Positions 20,275-31,100 of a DNA stretch of 64,000 bases are shown one piece after another. Made by a program: the position numbers and the translations under genes. Positions within the stretch are counted from its first letter, which is position 1, and every line of letters begins with the position of its first letter. The stretch is from contig JALJCQ010000015.1 in the NCBI GenBank assembly GCA_023091665.1, positions 2,728,001 to 2,792,000 on the forward strand. Reading direction: 5' to 3'. The notes below the pieces were generated by a model. It had not been told where the DNA came from. It searched no databases and saw only the letters and a program-made list of their open reading frames with translations. The stretch comes from Pythium myriotylum (taxonomy: Eukaryota; Oomycota; Peronosporomycetes; Pythiales; Pythiaceae).

Positions 20275-22042
20275 ATGAACCACAACCACTTCAACTCACT
20301 GCAGGCTTCGCCAGGCGTCGTACTGCTTGAAGACCAGGATCTCTACGCATACCACGAGTCTTCTCACGTTATCATTGCACACACACCCGAGCGCTCGCTG
20401 CAAGAAAGCAAGGATAACCTTGATTCTTTCCATCACGCACGAACGATCCGTCTCTACGAAGTTTCAAACGCCGCTACCTCGATGGTTGCTATCCCCTTCC
20501 TCTTTGGTGCAATTAGACCAGGGGGTGTCGTTGACGTGTTTAGCAGTCGTTTCATCGGGCCCCCGCTCAACTGGTTCCTTCTTGGCTTCTTCGATGGTGC
20601 AATAGCCTCGATCCTGTCCCCACTACTCCACATATACCTTGGGTACACGCAAGTACAGCTCAATGCAGTCCAGGGACTTTTTGGAGTACTGCACTTGTTT
20701 AAAGCCGTCATGGGGTTTCTGAGTGACTGTGTCCCCATCAAACATCAGCGTCGGAAGCCGTACATGATCATTGGATGGATCATCTTGACGCTCTTCATGT
20801 GCGCCATCGTCTTCTTCAAGAATCCTACTCCCTACAAGCGCGATGGTGCCATTGTTCACGGTGATGCTGCCTCTCAAGGTCCACGTTACGTTATGATGGT
20901 GTTTGCTGGTATGTTCGGGCATTTGATGTGCACTACGGCATGTGAAGGGATGATGATCGAGTTCTCTCACCGTGAAGGTGAGTATGGTCGAGGTCGTGCA
21001 CAGTGCATATGCCTCTATTTTCGATTCGCCGGTGAAGCTCTTGGTGGGATCTCGACTTCCCTTGCTTTGAATAGCGCTGAATACGGTTGTGTGTTTGGTG
21101 CAGCCGTTCCAATTCAGATTCTGTTCGCTACGTACGCATTGCTCGCAGTGATTGGATTAGCGGTGACGCTCCTATTCGTGTGCGACGAAAAGATCCCAAC
21201 AAGTAGTCAGCGATTCCTTTCGCACCTCCGCCGAATCTGGCATATACTTCGGAAACCAACAACGTGGGAGACGACTTTAGTGGGGTTCTTCGTCAGTATC
21301 GGCATTTTTTACACACCCTTTGATTCGGATAGCGTGTACGCAGACTGGCTCGGCGCCTCGTCGCTCACGATCGCATCGACCAACGCGATCTCGAGTTCGG
21401 GTTCTAGCCTCGCTGCGGCACTGTATATGGCGGTCGTGCTGGAAAAAAGCTGGAGACGCACTATCTTCGCGGCAATCAGCATGGGTCTACTTATTTCAGT
21501 TTTAATAGACACGTTGACCGTGCACAACGTCTACCGCAGCCTCGCCACCACAATGGCTGCCATGTCACGGCCACGCTCGACGGGGTGGTGTCACGGCCAC
21601 GCTCGACGGGGTGGTGTTCGTGGCGTATCTACTCGTGGCCGTGGAGGTTGCAGAGCCGGCATATGAGGCTGTCGTTTACGGCATCCTGACTACAGTTGCC
21701 AACCTCGCCGTTGCTGTAAACTCCATGCTCAACAATGTTGTGGCGACCCATCACACATCGGTCAGCCTTGCCCAAGATACACCGACAGTGAGGAATCATG
21801 TCATGCGGGAGTTCCTGGCCAAGTACGTGCTGCGAGTTATTGCGGTATTCTTTGTCTGGCTGCTACTACCACGGCAGAGAGAGTTACGAGTGCGATCTGT
21901 ACACAACACGTCCAACCTCGTGCGACCACTCATTCTCTTGACGCTTTTCGCACTGCTCTTCGGCGTGTCCGTGATGTCGGACGTACTCGCGCTTTTCCCT
22001 GCGACCTCATGCCTCGTAATTGCGGGCGGAAGTGGCTGCTGA
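20275..22042 (+). pseudogene. BT1-family transporter, gene 3 of array, frameshifted
   Basis: Starts at the ATG at 20275 (MNHNHFNSLQASPG) and is a normal BT1 protein up to about residue 430, with GFLSDCVPIKHQRRKPYMI and CEGMMIEFSHREGEYGRGR. The frame is lost at about 21563, where a 26-bp unit is tandemly duplicated (21564-21589 and 21590-21615). The 5' edge of the first unit also appears about 4 nt short compared with genes 1 and 2. The first frame ends in unrelated Arg/Gly-rich sequence at 21666. The correct C-terminal part continues in another frame (VVFVAYLLVAVEVAEPAY) to the stop at 22042, ending IAGGSGC. The C-terminal helices are therefore not joined to the rest. Apart from this one site the gene looks well preserved, so the lesion is young or an assembly error. 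Confidence 0.8.
21564..21615 (+). repeat. 26-bp perfect tandem duplication inside BT1 gene 3
   Basis: Two adjacent identical 26-nt units starting GTCACGGCCACGCTCGACGG. 26 is not a multiple of three, so the duplication shifts the frame. Confidence 0.95.
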
Positions 22043-23118
22043 GCAAGTTTTATATTTTTAAATGAACAACAGTAGACCAAATATTTGACGAGAACGGAGC
22101 TACATTGCCAATACCATGCGATGATGGTGATAAAGTCTATTGAGTTTAACTGGTCAATCCTAACAGTTCGGCCGGATTTCGACTTTTGAAGCTGATCGCA
22201 ACTCACGGCGGGAGCCGCGAGGCACGGAGTGGATCGTTGCGTAGCAGCTCCGAGGGGTCAGAATGACCTTCCCGGGTGGTTGGGTGGCGGACTTGAGAGC
22301 TATATATCCTGCATGATCGTGGGCTGTGTCTAGAGAGTGTCCACTTCTTGGAATGAGAAGGACGGAAGGAAGATCTAAAGGGAGACATCAACTTTGGAGC
22401 CTGCGGATAATCCACACGTTCCAAGTTGATATCTTTTAGATCTTCCTTCCGTCCATTTAAATCCAAGACGTGCTTCCACTGGATGAGACAATATGATAAA
22501 CTCAGAGAATGTGATGAAATTGTCAACTTCTCCATCTCCACCACGTACCAGCCAATCTCACTGGACACCTGACCAAGTAAATCAATTTCGCCAGACTCAA
22601 GGGTATATGAGTGATACGTGAGTCTACAGCTACTCAAAGCGAGCAGCGCCGAATGGTGCTATGTATCCCCTTTTTAACGAAATTTGAAGCATCGTGACGT
22701 TGGGCATCACGAAGCTTTCAAAACGCCAAGACGTAGTATACGATATCTCTGATACTGACGATCGCATACATTTCAACGAATGGCAAAGATGAGTGTCCAG
22801 AACATACACTGTACTGCGCGGCCACACACGCAAGCACTCCAACAGATCGTTGCATCCATAAACCTATGGATGGCGGTTGAATTCAAAACCAGAAGCTCCA
22901 AAAAAAGCTCTTGACGGGACATCAATATGATATTGATGATTTACATTCAATGAATGGCAATGCTGAACACCTGACGGATGCAGCCCCCAACAACTCATCG
23001 CGAACGTTTTGCCCGTGTACTTCCAGTCGGTGATTGAGGCCAGAAACTTAGCAATCACTTGACGATTCGAACTTGAGTGCAAAGGATTCTACACCAAGTT
23101 GACAATCACTACGGCGCG
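22043..23118. other. Spacer between BT1 genes 3 and 4, duplicated at 61.6-62.9 kb
   Basis: About 1.08 kb without a gene. Several stretches, for example around 22350-22400 and 22770-22860, are recognisably similar to the spacer at 61562-62862. It contains the hairpin at 22360-22454. Confidence 0.55.
22360..22454. repeat. Large imperfect hairpin (about 35-bp arms)
   Basis: GGACGGAAGGAAGATCTAAA at 22360 is repeated in reverse complement ending at 22454, and pairing continues inward with ATCAACTT. Only the left arm is present in the duplicate spacer (near 61798), so the right arm was gained or lost in one copy. Confidence 0.7.
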
Positions 23119-24900
23119 ATGACACCCAGGTGGGCGCGTCTCCACGCCGCCCAGTGTGGCCCTCCCGTTGGTATCGTGCTCCTCGAAGATCGGGATATCA
23201 ACGCCAACAATCGAGAACAACTCGAGCTACCACTGGCTAACGCTACATCAAGGGCTGAGCCGCCACGACATGAAAGCAAATATCATTGTGACAATACACC
23301 TCACCGCGGGGCCAACGAAGCGCGACTTCACCGCCTGTACGAAACCCCAGCTTCCGAGAACTCGCTCAACACTGTCCCATTTCTCTTCGGTGCTATCCGA
23401 CCCGGCGGTATCGTCGATCTGTCCTCCAGCCGCCATGTTGGCCTTCCTCTGAACTGGGCCATTATTGGGTTCTTCGACGCTGCTGTCGCTGCGATATTGT
23501 ACCCACTGCTCTGTGTATACCTTGGGTGCAGTGGGGAGCAGCTAAACGCAGTGCATGCACTGTTTAGTGTACCGCGACTATTCAAGTTCCTCGTTGGATA
23601 CCTTAGCGATTGCTTCCCCATCCACCGTCAACGTCGGAAGCCATATATGATTATCGGATGGATCGTCTTGATGATCTTCATGGGCGCCATCGTCTTCTTC
23701 AAGCATCCTACTCCCTACATGCTCGACGGTGTCGTCGCGAACAGTGACGCCGATATACAAGGCCTGCGCTACGTGATGATGATGCTTGCTGGTATGTTTG
23801 GACATTTGTTATGCACAGTGGCGTGCGAAGGGATGATGATTGAGTTTTCTCATCGTGAGGGCGAATATGGGCGAGGACGAGTGCAGTGCTTGTGTGTTTT
23901 GTCACGGTTCGCCGGCGAAGCTCTTGGCGGAATCTCGACATCCCTTGCTTTGAATAGCGCTGAATTTGGTGGCTCGTTTGCTGCTGCAGTCCCTCTCCGT
24001 GTTGTATTTGCAACGTATGTTCTCTTCGCAGCTACAGGACTCGCAGTGACGATGTTTTTCGTGACTGATGAGAAGACACCGATGAGCACTCAACGCGTCA
24101 GCACTCAGCTTCGTCGCACTTGGGACAATCTTCAGAAGCCAGTGGTATGGCATATCACAGTAGTCGGCTTCTTCATCTTCGCCGGCATGTACTTCAGACC
24201 TTTCGAGTTGACCCAAGGGTACCGAGATTGGCTCGGGGCCTCATCACTCACGATCCAAGCCATCTCAGTGATGACAAGCCTAGGCAAAAGTGTTGGTGCT
24301 GCAATCTGGTTGATGTTCCTACTCAACGCAAACTGGCGGAAAACCGTGCTTCTGGCGAATGCTGTCGTGCTGCTTGTCGCGGTACCGGTAGAAATCATGA
24401 TCGTGCACGATGTCTACCGGAGCCTCGCTGCCACTTTGATCAAACATCAAGTGGGCGCACTTTTTGATGGATTCACTTTCATTGTGTATATTCTCGTCGC
24501 TGTGGAAGTTGCGGAGCCTGGATACGAAGCGGTCACGTATGGCATCGTCACGACGGTCGGCAACCTCGGGGTCGTGATAACAGCCGTGTGCAAGAACCTT
24601 CTGACCTATGCGCCAAGAAGACTCACGCCTGAGACAGCAGAGATACGGAACCATGTCCAGAATTTGCTTCTAGTGAAGTATGCGCTGCGCGTGGCCACGA
24701 TGGTGGTGGTGTGGCTATTGCTGCCGCGCCAGAAGCGCGAGCTGCGTCTGCGATCTCTCCATAGCGCACCGAATCTCGTGGTGCCGCTCGTGCTTTTCTC
24801 GGTCTTTGCTCTTCTTCTGGTCGTATCCGTTACGTCGGACCTGCTCGCAGTCTTCCCGTCGACGTGGTGCCTGGCGATCGCAGGTGGACGAGGCTGTTGA
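23119..24900 (+). CDS. BT1-family folate-biopterin transporter, gene 4 of array
   Basis: 593 aa from the ATG at 23119 (MTPRWARLHAAQCGPPVG); a longer frame back to 23077 begins with GTG and is not used. It has the N-terminal IVLLEDRDI box, about 12 membrane helices, GYLSDCFPIHRQRRKPYMI, CEGMMIEFSHREGEYGRGR and the C-terminal IAGGRGC. It is more diverged from genes 1-3 than they are from each other. It is the parent or sister of the copy at 62863: the two differ at many sites in the first ~180 bp but appear identical from about 23297 on. Predicted function is as for the other BT1 copies; no regulatory site is recognised upstream. Confidence 0.85.
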   Translation: MTPRWARLHAAQCGPPVGIVLLEDRDINANNREQLELPLANATSRAEPPRHESKYHCDNTPHRGANEARLHRLYETPASENSLNTVPFLFGAIRPGGIVDLSSSRHVGLPLNWAIIGFFDAAVAAILYPLLCVYLGCSGEQLNAVHALFSVPRLFKFLVGYLSDCFPIHRQRRKPYMIIGWIVLMIFMGAIVFFKHPTPYMLDGVVANSDADIQGLRYVMMMLAGMFGHLLCTVACEGMMIEFSHREGEYGRGRVQCLCVLSRFAGEALGGISTSLALNSAEFGGSFAAAVPLRVVFATYVLFAATGLAVTMFFVTDEKTPMSTQRVSTQLRRTWDNLQKPVVWHITVVGFFIFAGMYFRPFELTQGYRDWLGASSLTIQAISVMTSLGKSVGAAIWLMFLLNANWRKTVLLANAVVLLVAVPVEIMIVHDVYRSLAATLIKHQVGALFDGFTFIVYILVAVEVAEPGYEAVTYGIVTTVGNLGVVITAVCKNLLTYAPRRLTPETAEIRNHVQNLLLVKYALRVATMVVVWLLLPRQKRELRLRSLHSAPNLVVPLVLFSVFALLLVVSVTSDLLAVFPSTWCLAIAGGRGC

Positions 24901-25369
24901 CCAGCTCGACGGTCTCACAATGACTTTTAGCCCGTCGCTTCACCGCAATAGAACAGGCGCGTCTGGATCAAAGGGATTTGGGACGCAATCGAAGATTGAC
25001 AGGTAATACGTAGTATGAATCAAAGTTCTGAGAAGCGAACAAGGAAAAAGAGTTCAAAGCAAAGAAGGCACATGCGTAGAAGTCAAAGTTCCAGAGATGT
25101 GTGTGTGATGATACGGTTTGGAGCCTGTTTATGGTTGAAAACTGCTTTTAGTGTGGTCCACGTAATTATGATATTAGGCGGTTCACACTGTTGTGTGCAC
25201 AAACCGTTGGTCCAATGACTGAGGCAGTCGTTAATAGTGGCAGAGTCGACTGCACGAGTAGTCAGATCAGATCGGGCAGAACACGAATTCAAAGCACGAC
25301 TGAATTATGCAGTGTTGGACGGAGTTGACGTGCCTCTTGTCTAAAAATTCATACGAGATGTACCGAGCT
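24901..25369. other. Downstream flank of the array, no gene seen
   Basis: About 470 bp after the last array gene. Only short chance frames are present. It marks the transition from the transporter array to the mobile-element block. Confidence 0.5.
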
Positions 25370-25722
25370 TGTAACGGGGTGTGCCCGTTACATGGTACGG
25401 ACCCATGTCAATTGTGCCCGATAGGAACGTCGTGAACCCATCTGGTTGCGATGTCTCCTGATTGGATAATATCCTACGATATTATCTCGATTTCCCACCA
25501 ATCACGCTAGGGTCTTGTGATTGAGTGGATGGCAGAAATCCGAGGGCGGATCTGCGAAGTTCTCTGGATATTTATATCCAGAGTATAGGTGGGATCCTAC
25601 TCGGGTCCACTTCCTTCTATTAATTCATTATTATCCATAAACGATAGTATCGTCTAATGGAAGAAAGCAATATTATATTTTTAGAGTCTCTTAAAATCGA
25701 TAAACTCTAAGAAACCTCAACA
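25370..25722 (+). mobile_element. Probable solo LTR
   Basis: 353 bp beginning TGTAACGGG and ending CCTCAACA, with LTR-like TG...CA ends. The first 23 nt form a hairpin (TGTAACGGG paired with CCCGTTACA). Internal AT-rich promoter-like tracts (ATATTTATATCC) lie near 25568. No matching second LTR, internal retroelement region or clear target duplication is seen next to it. Confidence 0.45.
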
Positions 25723-27679
25723 ATTTTTCTGGATGTCTTCTCTACCGGCCTGGTGCAACATTCACGTTGGAAAATGTGACATTTACATTCGTTCAACAAT
25801 CGTTGCATTTTGGGATTTGCGACTGCAACTCCAGTCTACGCGAAAACCGCATTGCACTGGACTCCATCCGAGAGAAGATTTATCTTTTTCAATGATGAGA
25901 TTTATCTTTTCACAACCGAGGTGCTCGACATACATGTGTGCACCATCAAGGCTCGACGTGGAGAGATTTGGAGGGAACTCATTAATTCTATCAAATCGGG
26001 TTGGGTTAAACACTCCCCTTCCTCACAGGCGCTTCCTCCGCGTGAGGCATGGGCAACTTCTGGTCCGAGCAGCCACTCGAGATCGCGCGGAATGATGATC
26101 TGTGGGGGCTCGTGGATCTCACGACCATGGTCGTCCACTTCCACGACGATCCCCTCAACAGGAAGCCTTGCAACGAGTGAATCGACTTGCGCTTCTCGCG
26201 ATTGCAATCCGTACAGAGCCTGAAAGGCAGTCGCGGCTGCTCGTACTACTATGGTCGTGTGATTCCTGCTGTCGTGCTGCCTCGGGTTCGGTGAAGACGA
26301 GAATTCTCAGTTGTGGAAGAATGTGTCCCGAGCACGATTGGGTCATCTGAGCATAGTCGAGAACGCGGCCCAAGTTACAAATACTCAACGTGTCTGACGA
26401 TCTGTTGCCTACATGGAGTGCTCAGCCTGTCAACAGATCTGTCGTGGTCATCTCTAGTGGGCCGAGGACGAGCAAGACTAGGCCTACTCACTGAGCTGTG
26501 CGCCGGTACCCACAGCTGAGCTGGCTGGCAATAGGCTGAACTGGCTGAGGATGCCAAGGGGCGCCTATTGAGGCCTTCAGCGAGGAGAGGACTAGAACAC
26601 GTATAGTAGACACATTGGATAATGCCATGGAGAAGGAATGCAAAAAGAGATCCCAGGAAGTCGAATAGTGTTTAGACCTACTCCATCATCGCCCGGATGT
26701 CAACTCGAAGAGGTCTCCTTTAAAAAGTTCTCAACGCCGACATTGTTCCGACGTAACGTTACATGTGATTGCTTGTCTCTCACGTTCGGGCACACCGCAC
26801 GATGCAAGACTTCGAACAACAGTATTTCTAATTCTAAATTGTCACTACTCTGTTACGGGCGCCAACTCGCCTGTCGAAAGAGTATTCGTTGGCTCGAGTT
26901 TGAAGTTTGAGCCGAAATCGTTCCCACATCAACCTGGTGCCTCACACATGGTGTATTGGGAATGTGAGATTGTAAAACGGCACCACAGTCCGACCTTGTT
27001 GGTATACTTCATCACTGCAGAATTCGATACTCGAGGTCAATTCCAATATCCAGAGCTTCCCGTGCGGATGCGCGGCATTGTTTTATATACAAAGAGTAGG
27101 GTTTTCTAGGTTTCCTAATCCATGCATTCCGTTTCCCATTTGCCTGATCCAACACAAGTCTCTGTGTTGCGCGCTTCCTACACTGCTCCACGGTGTGCGT
27201 GACGTAACGAGGTCAGCCTTGTACAGAGCTGCTTCCATGTGTTGTTCAGTGGCTTATGTCACGGAGAAGAAGGAACTGGCGGGGTTTGCTACGGCGATCA
27301 TGAGATGGTCGAGCGATGCCTGCCGTGCACAAGCGTGACGTGTGACATCAGCCGTGGGTGTCATGTAGTGTGGAAGGTCCTGCATTGTACAGTACAGGGC
27401 CGCTGGCTCGTCCTCGTCAACGTGTGATGATGTGCGATGCCTTTTCCCCAGTTAGGGAAAAAGATTTAGACTCAGCCAGTATATAAAGGCAAGCAAATAT
27501 GCACAGGCTGAGCGAGCTACGACCCGTTGCGACAAACGCAGCTATGGTTTCGTACCTCACATTGTGTATTCTTTCTTGCGGAGCGGTCCTTTGAAGCTTA
27601 AGCAAAGGTGATATACGTCCACCAGGCGCCTTCCACACAACTACGGCTAAATTGCTGCCAGCTCAGAGCAGTGGATATA
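25723..27679. other. Repeat-derived DNA without supportable genes
   Basis: About 2 kb with only short frames and no recognisable domain. An open minus-strand stretch at 25902-26207 (VEGIVVEVDDHGREI) may be a retroelement fragment but is too short to assign. A TATA-like box (GTATATAAAGG) near 27480 may belong to a degraded LTR. Confidence 0.35.
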
Positions 27680-27881
27680 CTAGAGAGCACCAGGCTAGCG
27701 CGAGGGTGCTTGGTGGGCGAAGCCCAATCCTGCTAATGTGATGATGAGCAGTTTTCTAAAGAGTTATACCCCTTTCAATAGATTATCGTATAGAATGGAG
27801 GTAACATATCGAGTGTTCACTCGTTGTAACGCAATAGACTCCAACTTTCATCATCATCATCATCATTCATCGAGTATTCTC

Positions 27882-28030
<149 letters not shown>

Positions 28031-28162
28031 GTGTAATTTCAGATTTTTGTTTCAGGATTTACGGATTCTCAGTGATGAAATAATTTGAAAATTTGACATC
28101 ATGCTGTGGCTCCAAACTTCCACTGCACTACTCGAGTAATGGTGAACGATTTCATATTTGCC

Positions 28163-31100
28163 TTACTGTTCATCCAGTGAAAGTGTCATGTGGAGGTTGT
28201 GCTGATATGCAATATGCTTCATATTCTGGACTAATTGCAATGTCTCGTCAATACTGCGCCTTTCACGCTCATCAACTCGCGCATTCTCGACGCTATCAAT
28301 CTCTTTCGCTCGTTCTGACTTTGTAAGTTGTGCGAGAGTAACTGGTGCTGTAAGATACATACGAGAGCGTTCGCGTACTCGAGAAAGAACAACATACGCC
28401 AAACAATTGCTTCTGAGTGCTGTGGGATTGAGGACCACAGAGTTGCATGTTTGTCCTTGTACCTTGTGAATCGTAGTAGCATAGCCCAATCGTATGGGAA
28501 GCGCTGTTCGAGTTAGCTTGTACGGGCCGTCGAGCTTGGATTTGAGGATTGCAGTCTTGCATGTAATTGGCACTAGTCCTTCGATATGAGAATGGTATGA
28601 TGGCCCCTTATAATCTGGAATTTGAATGAGTGCAATTGGATAGTGAGATGGGGATTCGTCGTCACTGATGATATCAAAAACGGTTCCTTTGGTTCCGTTG
28701 CACAATCCTGCTCTTTGCTCGAGGTTCACCGTGAGAATAACCGATGCACCGATACACAAGTGGAGTTCGCGTCGCAAGTGTTTCGCTGACGAAGGGGTCA
28801 TCGATTCCGCCTCTTGCAGCAGCGTCAGTCTTAAGTGTGGGTCGAGAGAATCAACCGCGCTTTTATCATCGCCTCTTCGTGTTTGAACGTTGTGTTGAGC
28901 TCGGATTGTGCAGACTGGCTTCTGCAGTCTGCGCAGAGCAAATTCGTTTGCTTCGTCTACATCCATGTTTCGATAAGCAATGTATACTGGACCCTGCGTT
29001 TTGTACTTCGACGGTGGTAGAGGTTGAACACGAGAATTGATCATATCAACGTCTGCTGTCGTGACTTGCCCATCTCGGACTCTTCGGAGCATCTCGTACC
29101 AAACTGCATCGTTAACTCCACGATTTTGTTGCCGTAGCCGAAAGACAAATGCAATTTCTTCCCACCGCGTGCGTCCCAACTTTTCTGACTCACTACTGAG
29201 CTGCTCGCGAGGCGTCGTTAAGGGACTGAGGCTCACGGGGCCAAGTTGACATGGATCTCCCGTAAAGATAATGTCTCGTCCACCGAATGGAAGATGGCGA
29301 TGTTTTGGAAATAGTTCTCGTAGGCGTTGGTCAATCCAGTTCATCATCACGCTCGATATTACACTGAACTCGTCCACAATGACCAAGTGGACGAGCTCAT
29401 AGTCGTTCTGGAGTCTTCGAAGTGTTGCCTGTCCTGGTGTGGTCGAAACGAGCGGGATGTAGTCGCGACGAAACATTGAGCCAGCTTGGCTTGGTAGTCC
29501 CAACGCAGATGTTAGTGTTCGACCTCCAATCAAATGAGCTGCAGAACCCTGGTGAGCCATCAGTAAGACTCTTTTTCTGGCATTTGGGGAACCGAACACC
29601 ACTCGAATGTCGTAGAGAATCTCGCGGATAAGCCACGTCTTGCCTGTTCCTCCCTCCCCGGATATAATCATTTGAACCGGAGGGCACTCATTTCCAGTTG
29701 ATTTAGTGATTTGGCGGCGTCTACTTTGCAGCATGGAGACTGCAAATGGTTTCCACTGATCTTCGGTCATGGGGATGTCGCATTCGTCCGTCGGATACAT
29801 GTGGGGTGCGCTATATGAGTGGATATTGTTAGATTCATGTGTCGTCGATCGCGCGAACGGGTGAACAATGTCATCAAGGAATCTACGGGCTCGACAGATA
29901 TCACCAGTAGAGTAGTTGAATCTGGACACAAATCCGTTTGTCACAAAGTCTGGTGGCGCGATCGAAACGTTAGCATTGGCCCTTTCAGTACGTTCAACAA
30001 GGCCAATTGACCACTCTGGACTGGGAAGTGCGATGTCTTTGTGTCGAGAAGCTGCGATCATGTTTTCGCGACTGATGCTATTGTTTATGTGGTCGACCCA
30101 GTCTGACTCTCCACTCTCCTTCCAGTGTACATATGCTGCACAAACTTGTTCATCATTGGTAGGCAAGTCGGACAGTTTGCGCCAAGGTTTGTGGAGAAAC
30201 AGTTGCCCATAGCAGTAGTCAGCATCTTGCTCGTCAGTCTTGTAGCGTGGACTGAGGCGGATAACCTGCTTCCTTGTTCGCGCTTTAATATATCCTTGTC
30301 CATCGTTCATTTGCCAGCGCTGAAGACGCTGTTGAGGAGTGGGTGGTACATTTGCCACTTCATAGCACTCGCAGAAACTACAATATGAGAGGCCGTCAAA
30401 CATTGCACAGCGTGGTCATTGCATGTATGCATGCTCAAGTGGTTCGATAGTGATGCCACTTGGTTTGTGGAAATTGTTGAGTTGAACTCGATAAAACCGG
30501 CGGTCGTGTCGAGAAACTTTGACTTTGATCACCGCTCGTGACTTGCTTGTCAAGCAAAGAGTACTTGATAGGATATACACAGCTTCTTGAGCACTGACTT
30601 CGCGTATTGCGAGCGTGGCATTTGCAGTTCGCTTCAGAATTCCTTCATACGGCGTTCCACAAGGCAACTTATTGAGTGCTGCCCCAATTGTCTTCCGAAA
30701 TTTGACCGAGTCAGGTTCGGCTTTGCTGACATACGCTGCAGTGTACTCTGTCGCGCCGTAGGCATTCCCAATTATCTTGATGTCCATATTTGCTCTCCAA
30801 CAAGACAGCATGGTGGGATTATAATTGTTGACTGTCGTACAATCCCGTTTGTGTTCAAATGTTACACGAATATCTCCACGCGTCGTATCCCGAACTACAG
30901 CAGTCTCTGTCTGCAACGGCTTAGGAAACCCGAAACGACACTTCCCGTCCCGCTGACACGACGAACGTGTAGAGCAGATGTGAAGCTGGACACGCTCAAC
31001 AACCGCTGCAAGATCATCTTGCCGTTTCTTCTTACAATCAGGGCCAGCTCGGAGTGGAGGACGTAAACATAAAGGATCAATTGAGTCCGATAGTGCAGTG

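Noticed and set aside
20275..22042. Intron removing the frameshift in BT1 gene 3
   Set aside because: No GT-AG pair around the duplicated unit restores the frame, and the other BT1 copies are intronless at this site.
30416..30418. Alternative genetic code (TGA read as an amino acid)
   Set aside because: Host genes in the window use TGA as a normal terminator, e.g. at the ends of BT1 genes 2, 3 and 4.
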